This document shows positions 8,077-16,473 of a stretch of 64,000 bases of DNA, one piece after another (the first letter of the stretch is position 1; each line of letters starts with the position of its first letter). The position numbers and the translations under genes were made by a program. Source of the DNA: UKL13-2 sp038321965 (GTDB taxonomy: Bacteria > Pseudomonadota > Gammaproteobacteria > Burkholderiales > Usitatibacteraceae); NCBI GenBank assembly GCA_038321965.1, contig JBBQFL010000001.1, positions 62,001-126,000 on the forward strand. Reading direction: 5' to 3'. The notes below the pieces were generated by a model, which made no database searches, was not told where the DNA came from, and worked only from the letters and a program-made list of their open reading frames with translations.

Positions 8077-9138
8077 TCACGCGCTGTCGCGTTTGACGAT
8101 GGAAAAGCCGAGGTCGATCACGCGTTCTGCGACGGTTCGACCTTCCGCGCGCTCGACAATGAACCGCGCCGCCTGGTGACCGATGGCGTTGCCGTCGACA
8201 CGCACCGTTGTCAGGGTGGGAAAGGTGTCCCCTGCAAAGCCGAGATCACCAAAGCCGAACACCGCGAAGCGTGCGGGCACGGACAAATTGCGGGCCTGGG
8301 CCTCGGTCAATACGCCGAGCGCCAAAATGTCGGAGCTGCAAAAAACGGCATCCATGTGCGGGAATCGACTGAGTAAATCGGATAGTCCAAATCGCCCACT
8401 GCCCAACGTGGTTGGCGCAGGGACAGTGCAGGCGCCCACTAACCCAACACCAAGTCTAGTGGCGGCATCCTCAAATCCTTTGCGCCGCAACCCGGCGCGG
8501 TGATCGTCGGCCGTGACGATTGCCAACTTCTTGTAACCCGCCGATACGAGGTATTCAGCGACCGCCGCGCCAACTTTCTCATGCGAAAAGCCAACCAGCA
8601 TGTCGATTGGTGTCGGTGTCAGGTCCCATGTTTCAACCACCGGAATTCCGGTGGCGAGTAATCGTCTGCGTCCTTCTGCGGAGTGCATGATGCCGGTGAG
8701 CACGATTCCGTCGGGGCGCCGACCGATAATGGCGTCCAGCAACGCATCTTCGCGTGCGCCGCTGTAACCGCTCTGCCCCAACATCACTTGATAGCCGGAC
8801 TCGGCTAACGCTTCAGTGAGTGCTTGCACCGTTTCCAGAAAAACCGGGCCGGCTATCGTCGGCACCAACGCGGCGACCAGCCGACTGCGGCTGGAGGCGA
8901 GGCCGCCAGCAAGCATATTCGGCACGTAGCCGGTTCGCGAGACCGCGTCGCGGACGCGCTTGAGCGCATCGCGGGAAACACGCTCTGGGGTGTTCAGCGC
9001 ACGCGAGGCTGTGATCGCAGATACCCCAGCGACTTTGGCGACATCCGACAGCGTGATGCTGCCGGAACCCCGCCGTGAACGGCGCTCTTTGGAAACCAGA
9101 GTAGGTGTCTCAGATGTTCGTGTGGACTGTTCCGACAT
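8077..9138 (-). CDS. LacI-family transcriptional regulator (GntR-like branch)
   Basis: A 353-residue repressor. The N-terminal helix-turn-helix and hinge are at residues 28-85: ITLSDVAKVAGVSAITASRALN and then GYVPNMLAGGLAS. A periplasmic-binding-protein-like sensor domain follows, with motifs such as PDGIVLTG and VFCSSDILALGVL. The 27 residues before the HTH are polar and probably disordered. The gene is immediately upstream of, and co-directional with, the sugar-acid operon, whose promoter and operator lie just after its stop. The effector is likely a pathway sugar acid or its keto-deoxy derivative (inference). Confidence 0.93.
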   Translation of the reverse strand: MSEQSTRTSETPTLVSKERRSRRGSGSITLSDVAKVAGVSAITASRALNTPERVSRDALKRVRDAVSRTGYVPNMLAGGLASSRSRLVAALVPTIAGPVFLETVQALTEALAESGYQVMLGQSGYSGAREDALLDAIIGRRPDGIVLTGIMHSAEGRRRLLATGIPVVETWDLTPTPIDMLVGFSHEKVGAAVAEYLVSAGYKKLAIVTADDHRAGLRRKGFEDAATRLGVGLVGACTVPAPTTLGSGRFGLSDLLSRFPHMDAVFCSSDILALGVLTEAQARNLSVPARFAVFGFGDLGFAGDTFPTLTTVRVDGNAIGHQAARFIVERAEGRTVAERVIDLGFSIVKRDSA

Positions 9139-9257
9139 GCTGGGATGTTAGCGCAACCGTCATCAGCTTGCCAGTTTCCAGCCCGACTGATAAAGAAATC
9201 GCGCAGAACCTATGCGACAAAAATTCATCAAGTAGCACAACTTAAATCGTGCCATGA

Positions 9258-9287
9258 CTTGAATTCTTCACATTTCGGCCCTATCAT
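9258..9287 (+). promoter_or_regulatory. Overlapping sigma32 and sigma70 promoters of groESL
   Basis: CTTGAAT (9258-9264), 14 bases, then CCCTATCA (9279-9286) fits the heat-shock sigma32 pattern. The same stretch offers TTGAAT (9259-9264), 17 bases, TATCAT (9282-9287) for sigma70. The CIRCE operator follows at once, so both forms of control, heat-shock sigma factor and HrcA repression, are supported by sequence. Confidence 0.75.
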
Positions 9288-9314
9288 TTAGCACTCTAAA
9301 AGGTTGAGTGCTAA
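9288..9314. promoter_or_regulatory. CIRCE operator (HrcA site)
   Basis: A perfect CIRCE inverted repeat: TTAGCACTC, nine bases, GAGTGCTAA. It sits just downstream of the promoter elements and 86 bases before groES. The binding protein HrcA is not in this window. Confidence 0.97.
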
Positions 9315-9400
9315 CAAATCACGCATTCCCTTCTATGTGCGCCGGTCATCAAAAACCCGGTTATTCTTGTAAATCAATGTTTTACATTTAGGAGTGAGCT

Positions 9401-9721
9401 ATGAAACTGCGTCCCCTGCACGATCGCGTGATCGTCAAGCGTTTGGAAGAAGAGCGGAAAACCGCATCCGGCATCGTCATCCCTGACACTGCCGCAGAAA
9501 AACCAGATCAAGGTGAAGTCTTGGCTGTTGGTCCTGGCAAGAAGAATGACGAAGGCAAAGTGTTCCCGGTCGATGTCAAAGTCGGCGACAAGATTCTGTT
9601 TGGCAAGTATTCCGGTACCACCGTTCGTGTTGACGGCGACGAGCTCCTCGTCATGCGCGAAGAAGACATCATGGCTGTTGTTGCCTTATTGATTTCGGCA
9701 CCCGTCATTAAACAAATTTGA
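9401..9721 (+). CDS. groES: Co-chaperonin GroES with C-terminal extension
   Basis: Hsp10 lid of the GroEL chamber, cytosolic. It is recognised by MKLRPLHDRVIVKR, the mobile-loop EERKTASGIVIPD and the terminal VMREEDIMAVV. The usual family length is 95-97 residues. Here the frame runs to 106 and ends in a hydrophobic ALLISAPVIKQI tail. Codon 96 (9686-9688) is TTA; TAA there would give a normal 95-residue protein ending MAVVA. This looks like loss of the stop by one base, with read-through into the leader of groEL. Only 12 bases remain before groEL, shorter than usual. A GGAG box precedes the ATG at 9401. Confidence 0.97.
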   Translation: MKLRPLHDRVIVKRLEEERKTASGIVIPDTAAEKPDQGEVLAVGPGKKNDEGKVFPVDVKVGDKILFGKYSGTTVRVDGDELLVMREEDIMAVVALLISAPVIKQI

Positions 9722-9733
9722 AAGGAATTCATC

Positions 9734-11389
9734 ATGGCTTCAAAAGAAGTTAAGTTCGGCGGCGACGCACGCGTTCGCATGGTTCATGGCGTGAATGTTC
9801 TCGCCAATGCAGTTAAAGTCACCCTGGGCCCTAAAGGCCGTAACGTGGTTCTCGAGCGTTCATTCGGCGCCCCGACCATCACCAAAGACGGCGTATCAGT
9901 CGCCAAGGAAATCGAACTCAAAGACAAGTTCGAAAACATGGGCGCACAGATGGTCAAGGAAGTTGCTTCCAAGACTTCTGATGTTGCTGGCGATGGCACC
10001 ACCACCGCAACCGTTTTGGCACAAGCGATCGTTGTCGAAGGCATGAAGTATGTAGCCGCCGGCATGAACCCGATGGACCTGAAGCGCGGTATCGATAAGG
10101 CCGTTATTGCCATCGTTGCTGAGCTGAAGAAAATCTCCAAGCCAACCACGACCAACAAAGAAATCGCGCAAGTTGGTTCGATCTCGGCAAACTCTGACGA
10201 AAACATCGGCAAGATCATTTCGGACGCGATGGAAAAAGTCGGCAAAGAAGGCGTGATCACGGTTGAAGACGGCAAGTCACTCGACAACGAACTCGAAGTC
10301 GTTGAAGGTATGCAGTTTGACCGTGGCTATCTGTCCCCGTATTTCATCAACAACCCGGACAAACAAGTTGCGCTGCTGGAAGATCCGTTCATCCTGTTGC
10401 ACGACAAGAAGATCTCCAACATCCGTGACCTGTTGCCCGTACTGGAACAAGTTGCCAAAGCCGGCCGTCCGCTGCTGATCATCGCTGAAGATGTCGATGG
10501 CGAAGCGCTGGCAACATTGGTAGTAAACAACCTCCGCGGCATCCTCAAAACCACCGCTGTCAAGGCGCCTGGTTTCGGTGATCGTCGTAAAGCCATGCTC
10601 GAAGATATCGCGATCCTCACCGGCGGTACCGTGATCGCTGAAGAACTCGGCCTGAAACTCGAAAACGTGACCCTGAAGGATCTGGGCCGTGCCAAGAAGA
10701 TTGAAGTCGGCAAGGAAAACACCACGATCATCGACGGTGCTGGCGACGAAGAAGCCATCAAGTCACGCGTTGCGACCGTACGTAAGCAAATCGACGACGC
10801 GACCAGCGACTACGACAAAGAAAAACTGCAAGAGCGCGTGGCCAAGCTGGCCGGCGGCGTTGCCGTCATCCGCGTCGGTGCTGCAACCGAAGTTGAAATG
10901 AAAGAAAAGAAAGCACGCGTCGAAGATGCATTGCACGCGACACGTGCTGCTGTTGAAGAAGGTATTGTTCCTGGCGGCGGCGTGGCATTCCTGCGCGCGC
11001 GTACCAATGCAGGCAAGATCAAAGGCCTTAACGCTGAACAAGATGCTGGTATCAAGATCATCCTGCGCGCACTCGAAGAGCCGCTGCGCATGATCGCTCA
11101 AAACGCTGGTGACGAGCCTTCTGTGGTCGTCAACAAAGTGGTTGAAGGCAAGGGCAACTTTGGCTACAACGCGGCGACTGGTGAATATGGCGATATGGTG
11201 GAACTCGGTGTTCTCGATCCGACCAAAGTCACGCGCTATGCATTGCAAAACGCGGCGTCAGTTGCCTCATTGATGCTGACGACCGACGCGATGGTTGCTG
11301 AACTGCCGAAGGATGACTCGGCTGGCGGCGGCATGGGCGGTGGCGGTGGAATGGGCGGTATGGGCGGCATGGGCGGTATGGACATGTAA
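9734..11389 (+). CDS. groEL: Chaperonin GroEL
   Basis: A 551-residue 60-kDa chaperonin forming the double-ring folding chamber with GroES. Diagnostic segments are VTLGPKGRNVVLE, the ATP-site DGTTTATVLA, GGVAVIRVGAATEVE, and the C-terminal Gly-Met repeat tail ending in MDM. An AAAGGAA ribosome site precedes the ATG. It is co-transcribed with groES under CIRCE control. Length and motifs are entirely normal. Confidence 0.99.
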   Translation: MASKEVKFGGDARVRMVHGVNVLANAVKVTLGPKGRNVVLERSFGAPTITKDGVSVAKEIELKDKFENMGAQMVKEVASKTSDVAGDGTTTATVLAQAIVVEGMKYVAAGMNPMDLKRGIDKAVIAIVAELKKISKPTTTNKEIAQVGSISANSDENIGKIISDAMEKVGKEGVITVEDGKSLDNELEVVEGMQFDRGYLSPYFINNPDKQVALLEDPFILLHDKKISNIRDLLPVLEQVAKAGRPLLIIAEDVDGEALATLVVNNLRGILKTTAVKAPGFGDRRKAMLEDIAILTGGTVIAEELGLKLENVTLKDLGRAKKIEVGKENTTIIDGAGDEEAIKSRVATVRKQIDDATSDYDKEKLQERVAKLAGGVAVIRVGAATEVEMKEKKARVEDALHATRAAVEEGIVPGGGVAFLRARTNAGKIKGLNAEQDAGIKIILRALEEPLRMIAQNAGDEPSVVVNKVVEGKGNFGYNAATGEYGDMVELGVLDPTKVTRYALQNAASVASLMLTTDAMVAELPKDDSAGGGMGGGGGMGGMGGMGGMDM

Positions 11390-11520
11390 TTCCGCTTCGA
11401 TTGCCGGGCCGCGGTGGCAAATAAGCTGCGTAGGCCGGTTGCTCGTGTACAAACAGGTACACGTCGCAACCGTCCGCCTTGCCATCATCCCGGCATTCAA
11501 ACCGGTAGACAAATCGTCTC

Positions 11521-11566
11521 CATAGAAATACAAAAGCCGACGCAAGTCGGCTTTTGTATTTCTATG
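11521..11566. terminator. Bidirectional terminator between groEL and ada
   Basis: A perfect 21-bp stem closed by a GCAA tetraloop. The stem contains an A-run on the 5' side and the matching T-run on the 3' side around a GCCGAC/GTCGGC core, so it can terminate both the rightward groEL transcript and the leftward ada transcript. Confidence 0.92.
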
Positions 11567-11619
11567 TCTAGCACTGGCGCTGCTTACAGTGAGTTTTTGT
11601 CCGGTGTGCCGCGCCAATA

Positions 11620-12681
11620 CTAGAGACTTATCATTTTTCGCTCATGGTCCAACAGCCATTGCTTACGTGCGAGTCCACCGCCGTAACCCGTGAGGCTGCC
11701 GTCAGAGCCGATGACACGGTGACACGGAATAATGATGCCCCGATAGTTGTCTCCATTGGCTCTTGCAACCGCCCGCACGGCCTTGGGCTCGCCAATGCTT
11801 TTGGCGATCTCGGCATAGGAGCGAGTTTCGCCGGTTGGAATGTTCAGTAACGCATCCCACACCCGTCTTTGGAAGTCGGTGCCTCTGCGGGCAAACGGCA
11901 GCGTAAACACTTTTCGTTGCCCGGCAAAGTACTCGTTGATTTCACGCGTGGCCTGGTCGAGTACCGGGTGTGAGCCCGGCACAATGGCGAATTTCGTCCG
12001 CTCCCGCAAACGCACGATTTCACGCTCCAACCCCCGCCGGTCCACCCAGTCAAACACATACAGGCCATCGTCATCGGCCAGCGCCAAAATTGCGCCGAGC
12101 GGCGACTCTATCCATTTTGAAAGTAGGCAGTGAACACCGCTAGACCGCGACGGCGCGGTTCCAAACAGCTTGCCAAAGGCCTCGCGAAACCCGCTCGATG
12201 ATTCGAATCCATGATCCAGTTGCGTATCCAGCACGTTGACTCCCTTCCTGACGGCGGCGAGTGCTGCACCCATGCGCCGCGCACGTTGATAAGCTTGAAA
12301 TGACATCCCGAAAAAGCGCTGAAACTGGCGACGCGCGGTAGATGGGTCGATGCCCATATTGATCAAGTCGCTTTCGCGCAATCGGGTACCTGGATCGCCC
12401 TCGATCTGCTTGCGTAGCTTTTCGACCAGTGTCGGCACTTCGCCAGTTGTGTGCATCGGTTTACATCTTAGACAGGGACGAAAACCTGCGTGCAGCGCTT
12501 CAACTTTGCCCGGAAAAAACTCGACGTTTTTGCGCAGTGGCTTACGCGCCGAACAAATCGGCCGACAGAATATTCCCGTGGTCTTGACGCCGAGAAAGAA
12601 AATACCCTCGTAGGACGAATCGCGGCTTTGCAGCGCGCACCAAAATTCCTCTTCCCGTTCAGTAAACTTTTGATTGCTCAT
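11620..12681 (-). CDS. ada: Ada: adaptive-response regulator and O6-methylguanine-DNA methyltransferase
   Basis: A 353-residue bifunctional protein, matching E. coli Ada (354). The N-terminal Zn/phosphotriester domain has Cys39 and Cys43 (GIFCRPIC) and the second pair in FRPCLRC; Cys39 corresponds to the methyl-accepting residue. An AraC-type HTH region follows (DPSTARRQFQRFFGMSFQAY). The C-terminal methyltransferase carries the IPCHRVIG acceptor motif. The start at 12681 is chosen to match family length; an in-frame ATG 54 bases upstream would add residues not found in the family. The gene is convergent with groEL and shares the terminator. Confidence 0.95.
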   Translation of the reverse strand: MSNQKFTEREEEFWCALQSRDSSYEGIFFLGVKTTGIFCRPICSARKPLRKNVEFFPGKVEALHAGFRPCLRCKPMHTTGEVPTLVEKLRKQIEGDPGTRLRESDLINMGIDPSTARRQFQRFFGMSFQAYQRARRMGAALAAVRKGVNVLDTQLDHGFESSSGFREAFGKLFGTAPSRSSGVHCLLSKWIESPLGAILALADDDGLYVFDWVDRRGLEREIVRLRERTKFAIVPGSHPVLDQATREINEYFAGQRKVFTLPFARRGTDFQRRVWDALLNIPTGETRSYAEIAKSIGEPKAVRAVARANGDNYRGIIIPCHRVIGSDGSLTGYGGGLARKQWLLDHERKMISL

Positions 12682-12827
12682 GGCGTTGATTGTATGCGGC
12701 CATTTGCGGCAATGCTGCCGATTTTCAGGCAGCAATTTTTATGCTGTGATTAAATATGTGCGGCCCTCTACCCGGCCGCCAGCCGCGTTTATTAGACCAA
12801 CTCACTTCACGACACTCTGGAGACCAC

Positions 12828-13232
12828 ATGAAAAAAATTATCGCCCTTGCCGCAGCACTGTTGATCGGTGCAACCGGTTCAGCCTACGCGCAAAAGCAGG
12901 ACGCACCTAAACCTGCCCCCGTTACACCAGCGCCCGCCGTTAAAGCGGATGCAAAGCCCGCAGCTGCAGCACCGACCGCCGCACCGGAAGCCAAAAAAGA
13001 GCCGATGGATATCAATTCGGCAACCGAAAAGGAACTCGCAACTCTCCCCAAGATTGGTGAAGTACGCGCCAAGGCGATCATCAAAAAGCGTCCCTACAAT
13101 GGCAAAGACGACCTGATCAACAAGAAGATCATTCCGCAAGACGCCTATGACGCGATCAAGGACATGATCATCGCCAAACAAGCCAAAAAAGACGTAAAGA
13201 AAGAAGAAAAGAAAGATGACAAGAAGAAGTAA
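12828..13232 (+). CDS. Secreted ComEA-like helix-hairpin-helix protein
   Basis: A 134-residue protein with a Sec signal peptide (about residues 1-21, ending SAYA). It then has a Pro/Ala-rich linker, one helix-hairpin-helix unit (DINSATEKELATLPKIGEVRAKAII) and a Lys/Glu/Asp-rich tail. The HhH plus export signal recalls ComEA, the periplasmic DNA receptor for transformation. The rest of a competence locus is absent, and many betaproteobacteria carry such orphan HhH proteins, so DNA binding in the periplasm is only a suggestion. A GGAG box precedes the ATG at 12828. Confidence 0.85.
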   Translation: MKKIIALAAALLIGATGSAYAQKQDAPKPAPVTPAPAVKADAKPAAAAPTAAPEAKKEPMDINSATEKELATLPKIGEVRAKAIIKKRPYNGKDDLINKKIIPQDAYDAIKDMIIAKQAKKDVKKEEKKDDKKK

Positions 13233-13257
13233 TCTTCTCGTCAATTCCGGAATCAAT

Positions 13258-13286
13258 AAAAAGGGCAGCGGAAGCTGCCCTTTTTT
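13258..13286 (+). terminator. Rho-independent terminator after the HhH gene
   Basis: GGGCAGC, loop GGAA, GCTGCCC, followed by six T. It is flanked 5' by five A, so it could also act leftward for the convergent membrane-protein gene. Confidence 0.93.
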
Positions 13287-13331
13287 ATCGCCTAGCGCTC
13301 CATAAGAGCCTACTTGAAATGACGTTTATCA

Positions 13332-14447
13332 TCAGCGCGTACGCGAAGTCTTCCTCCCGCGAATTCTTTGCATCAACTGGAAAGTAGGCAGCGACAAGGT
13401 AACGATGATAAGGACGCGCGTGACATGCGCCGCGGTGACAAACGCAACCCCAAGTTGCAATGCGCGCGCGGTAATGGACATTTCCGCAATCCCGCCCGGG
13501 GCTGCCGCCAGTAACATGGTCGGCACAAAGATGCCAGTAAGGCTTGCCAGCCCCAAGCCCATCGCCGCGGACACAGAAATCATCAACAAGATACAGGCCA
13601 CGACGACGCTCACGAATCGAGGCGCGTCGTGCAGAAACTGCCGCGAGAAGCGCGAACCCAGCGCACATGCAAGCAGCACCTGTCCGCAATTGGTCAGCAA
13701 GCCCGACATGGACGAAAACGCATTGCCGCTTGCGGAAATCAGGATGGTCGCCACCAGCGGGCCCATCATCCACGCATTGGGAAATCGCATCCACATAAGG
13801 AGTAGCCCGCCTGCTGTGGCGATGGCTAATAGTTCCAGCAGCCCGATCCACGAAAACGGGACCAATACAGGGTCGTAGCGGTCTCCACCGTGTACATTTG
13901 CCAGCGTCATCACTACTGGAATCGTGCAAACCACCATCAAAATTCGCAACGAATGTGCGACTGCAACCTTGTCGACGGCGGCACCAAAGCGGTCACCCAG
14001 ATTCGCCATTTCAGTCGCGCCGCCCGGTACGCTGGCGAAGAAAGCTGTGGCATCGTCTGTTCGTGTGTAGTGCGTCAACACACGGCTGCCGATGTATCCA
14101 ATCAGGATTGAGCCAAAGGCTGCCGCCAACAGCACGCCAGCCTGTCCAAGAACTTCGCGCGCAACGGCCGGCGTAAAGTACAGCCCGAGCGTGACTGCAA
14201 TCACCATCTGCCCGAATTCACGCCCAAGCGGCGGCGCAGCCAGACGTGCGCCGCTGAAGTTGCAAGCTGCCATCGCCAGCAACGGCCCAATCATCCACGG
14301 CAGGGGCGTTTTCAGCCAGGCGCAAATCGCGCCGCCGATGACGGAGACCGTAAGGCCCAGGATGATATTGCGGAGCTTAGGCAAGGGTTGGATTTGTGGG
14401 CGGTAGCCGCTATAATAACGGGCTTGCCGCTGCCAGTTGCCCCACAA
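13332..14447 (-). CDS. AbrB-family (PF05145-type) polytopic membrane protein
   Basis: A product of up to 371 residues with about ten hydrophobic segments arranged as two similar halves. Each half contains a WM(I/M)GPL motif (PLPWMIGPLLA, NAWMMGPLVA) and an (A/V)PGG motif (SVPGGATEMANL, AAPGGIAEMSI). This is the membrane family misleadingly labelled AbrB or ammonia monooxygenase, of unknown transport function. The start is uncertain. The ATG at 14447 would make the N-terminus overlap the tRNA promoter on the other strand. A TTG at 14384, just before the first hydrophobic segment, is an alternative. The gene is convergent with the HhH gene. Confidence 0.8.
   Translation of the reverse strand: MWGNWQRQARYYSGYRPQIQPLPKLRNIILGLTVSVIGGAICAWLKTPLPWMIGPLLAMAACNFSGARLAAPPLGREFGQMVIAVTLGLYFTPAVAREVLGQAGVLLAAAFGSILIGYIGSRVLTHYTRTDDATAFFASVPGGATEMANLGDRFGAAVDKVAVAHSLRILMVVCTIPVVMTLANVHGGDRYDPVLVPFSWIGLLELLAIATAGGLLLMWMRFPNAWMMGPLVATILISASGNAFSSMSGLLTNCGQVLLACALGSRFSRQFLHDAPRFVSVVVACILLMISVSAAMGLGLASLTGIFVPTMLLAAAPGGIAEMSITARALQLGVAFVTAAHVTRVLIIVTLSLPTFQLMQRIRGRKTSRTR
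14388..14416 (+). promoter_or_regulatory. Sigma70 promoter of tRNA-Phe
   Basis: TTGGAT (14388-14393), 17-base spacer, TATAAT (14411-14416). The tRNA begins 67 bases after the -10. The promoter lies within the 5' end of the longest frame of the opposing membrane-protein gene. Confidence 0.75.
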
Positions 14448-14482
14448 AAAGTTAGGTGCCTGTTACGGCAAGTGAAGAATAT

Positions 14483-14558
<76 letters not shown>

Positions 14559-14588
14559 AATAGCAGTTTCAAGAAGTCGATGTATGTG

Positions 14589-14623
14589 AAAAAGCCGCTC
14601 CTTTTAAGGAAAGCGGCTTTTTG
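14589..14623. terminator. Terminator after tRNA-Phe
   Basis: AAAAAGCCGCT pairs with AGCGGCTTTTT around an inner CCTT/AAGG hairpin, ending in a T-run. The A-rich 5' side lets it also serve the convergent M56 peptidase gene. Confidence 0.9.
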
Positions 14624-14673
14624 TTTTGCGGCTATACGAACCTCCGGGTTGGGAGTATCCCGTCAGCCAGACT

Positions 14674-15864
14674 CTACGAGACCAACCTGAACGAGAAAGG
14701 CATCCGCACCCGTAAATCCTGGCCCTGGCCCTCGCATTTTAACTTGCGTACAGCCTCGATCGAGGCGTCATCGAGCACTGGTATAGGTGCGGATTTGACT
14801 TCGATGTCCTTGATGTCGCCATTGGCAGCAACCGTAAAATCGATGAGGATTTCACCTTGGAATCCCTCGGTGCGGGCCGACGCCGGATACCTTAGCTGCG
14901 TGCGCACATCATGTGAGTTAGGGCAGATAGCTGACGCATTTAGGTTTTTGCCGGGTGCCAGAACGGCGGCGTCCGCATTGCCGCCAGTAGGCCCGCCTTG
15001 CGCTGCATAGACGGTAGCCGCCGCAACTAAACCGGTGATCACAAGAATGCCGCCTCCGATACGAAGTGCAATTTTTGATGGACGATGATTGGCAAGCATG
15101 CTGATCCTTTCAACAAGTGGGTGACGAGACTTCCATGTGCACGCAAGGCTGTGCGCCAGCGATGCGTCCTGCGCCTTCACCAACGCCCGCGCGTATTGCG
15201 GTCGCTGCTGGGGGTAAAGCTGTATTACCGTCGCGTCGCATGCGAGCTCTTGATCGGCCCGCATTCGCCGCCACGCGGCATAAGCTAAAGGGTTGAACCA
15301 CTGGAGCGCTAGCAACGCCAGCGCGATTGCGTTCCAGATGTTGTCTCCACGGTGCCGATGCACCTCCTCATGCGCGAGAATCATTGCCTGCTCGTGCTCG
15401 TCAAACTGCGCTTCAAAGTTGTTTGGCAATACCAGCTTAGGGCGAAGTAGCCCAAGCAGCGCCGGGCCGCGTGCATCGGCTGCCCGCCAGCGGCCACAGG
15501 CGGCATCCCATCGCAGCCCCGCAACATAGCGGCAATGCTGACGCGCAACGACTGCAATCACCACAAGTACACCGAACATCCACAAGGCAAATAGCAGCGC
15601 CGGAACCATGGACTGCGTTGGCAGCGCGGCAACGACGACTGATTCAGCACCGAGTCGCCAGGCATGGACTGTCTTTGACGCAGCGACGAATGATCGCGGC
15701 GGGAGTATCGAAGCCAGTAAGAGCAATGGCACCAATAGCCACGACGCATACGCAAGGGCTACGCCAAAGCGAACTAGAAGCGGGCGCAAGATCAGTACGA
15801 GCACGCAAGCCACACTGAACAGTGCGGACGCGCGCCAGAGCAACTCAAAGCCCTGTTCAGCCAC
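14674..15864 (-). CDS. BlaR1/M56-type membrane metallopeptidase with C-terminal TonB-like domain
   Basis: A 396-residue sensor of the BlaR1/MecR1 class. Hydrophobic segments lie near residues 10-30, 40-55 and 88-108. The zinc site HEEVH is at 165-169, with the third ligand Glu206 in QELACDA. Another membrane segment is at about 266-288. The usual penicillin-binding sensor domain is replaced by a TonB C-terminal-like domain (about 315-396: RYPASARTEGFQGEILI ... DDASIEAVRKLKC). In BlaR1 systems the zinc domain activates cleavage of the BlaI repressor. The stop is close to the terminator at 14589, and the start overlaps the upstream blaI-like stop by eight bases. The signal sensed is unknown. 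Confidence 0.87.
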   Translation of the reverse strand: MAEQGFELLWRASALFSVACVLVLILRPLLVRFGVALAYASWLLVPLLLLASILPPRSFVAASKTVHAWRLGAESVVVAALPTQSMVPALLFALWMFGVLVVIAVVARQHCRYVAGLRWDAACGRWRAADARGPALLGLLRPKLVLPNNFEAQFDEHEQAMILAHEEVHRHRGDNIWNAIALALLALQWFNPLAYAAWRRMRADQELACDATVIQLYPQQRPQYARALVKAQDASLAHSLACTWKSRHPLVERISMLANHRPSKIALRIGGGILVITGLVAAATVYAAQGGPTGGNADAAVLAPGKNLNASAICPNSHDVRTQLRYPASARTEGFQGEILIDFTVAANGDIKDIEVKSAPIPVLDDASIEAVRKLKCEGQGQDLRVRMPFSFRLVS

Positions 15865-16225
15865 GTTCTAGTTCCTTGATGAGCGCCTTTAGCGATGCAA
15901 TATCGGCAACGTTAAGTTTACGTTGCCGCGAAAAGTGGGCCACCAGCGGCGCAACGCGTCCGCCAAACACACGGTCGATCAAGTCGGTACTTTGTTCGGC
16001 CAACCAGGCCGACCGTTGCAGCACGGCGCTGTAGGCATAGCGTCTGCCATCCTGAACTGCGCTGATCGCGCCCTTGTTCAAGAGGCGATTGAGCAATGTC
16101 TTGATCGTTGCAAGCTGCCAGTCTTGCGTCTTGGCGAGTACCAGCGCGATATCGTCTGTGCTTTGTGGGCTTTTTTGCCACAGCACTTCCATCACTTGCG
16201 CCTCTGCGTCTGAAATAGAAATCAT
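15857..16225 (-). CDS. BlaI/MecI/CopY-family repressor
   Basis: A 122-residue winged-helix repressor recognised by ISDAEAQVMEVLWQKSP, LATIKTLLNRLLNKGAI and the wing DGRRYAYSAV. The C-terminal dimerisation segment is also family-like. In the family, the repressor is released when its partner membrane metallopeptidase is activated; that partner is the next gene, overlapping by eight bases. Two similar dyads directly upstream are probable autoregulatory operators. Confidence 0.93.
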   Translation of the reverse strand: MISISDAEAQVMEVLWQKSPQSTDDIALVLAKTQDWQLATIKTLLNRLLNKGAISAVQDGRRYAYSAVLQRSAWLAEQSTDLIDRVFGGRVAPLVAHFSRQRKLNVADIASLKALIKELERG

Positions 16226-16238
16226 TCGAGCCCTTTGA

Positions 16239-16276
16239 TTACGGATGTAAACACAAGGCGATGATTACGCACGTAA
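16239..16276. promoter_or_regulatory. Twin operators upstream of the blaI-like gene
   Basis: Two copies of TTAC-N4-GTAA, at 16239-16250 and 16265-16276, with centres 26 bases apart (about two and a half helical turns). The distal copy extends to GATTACG-CA-CGTAATC. They lie 14-51 bases upstream of the ATG at 16225. BlaI/CopY-type repressors bind short dyads of this style, so this is probably their own site. Confidence 0.7.
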
Positions 16277-16473
16277 TCGCAGATGTCAAGCGAAGTTTCT
16301 ACTTTCCGAGCAGTCGGGCTCCCACGGCAGGTCTACCTAGCGGCAGCACTCGGCGTCAGCATTCATGGCATAGCGCCAAAAGACAAAACACCCCCCCAGC
16401 TTGCCGTTTGAAGCAAAAGGGCCTCAAGAACCCCGCCAATAGGGCTTCTGCGCGCGCGTTTGCAGATTCCTAA

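Noticed and set aside
8002..8376. 124-codon plus-strand frame at the lacI-like gene end
   Set aside because: Starts inside the operator and runs antisense to the regulator.
10763..11248. 161-codon minus-strand frame inside groEL
   Set aside because: Shadow of groEL with no ribosome site and no resemblance to a known protein.
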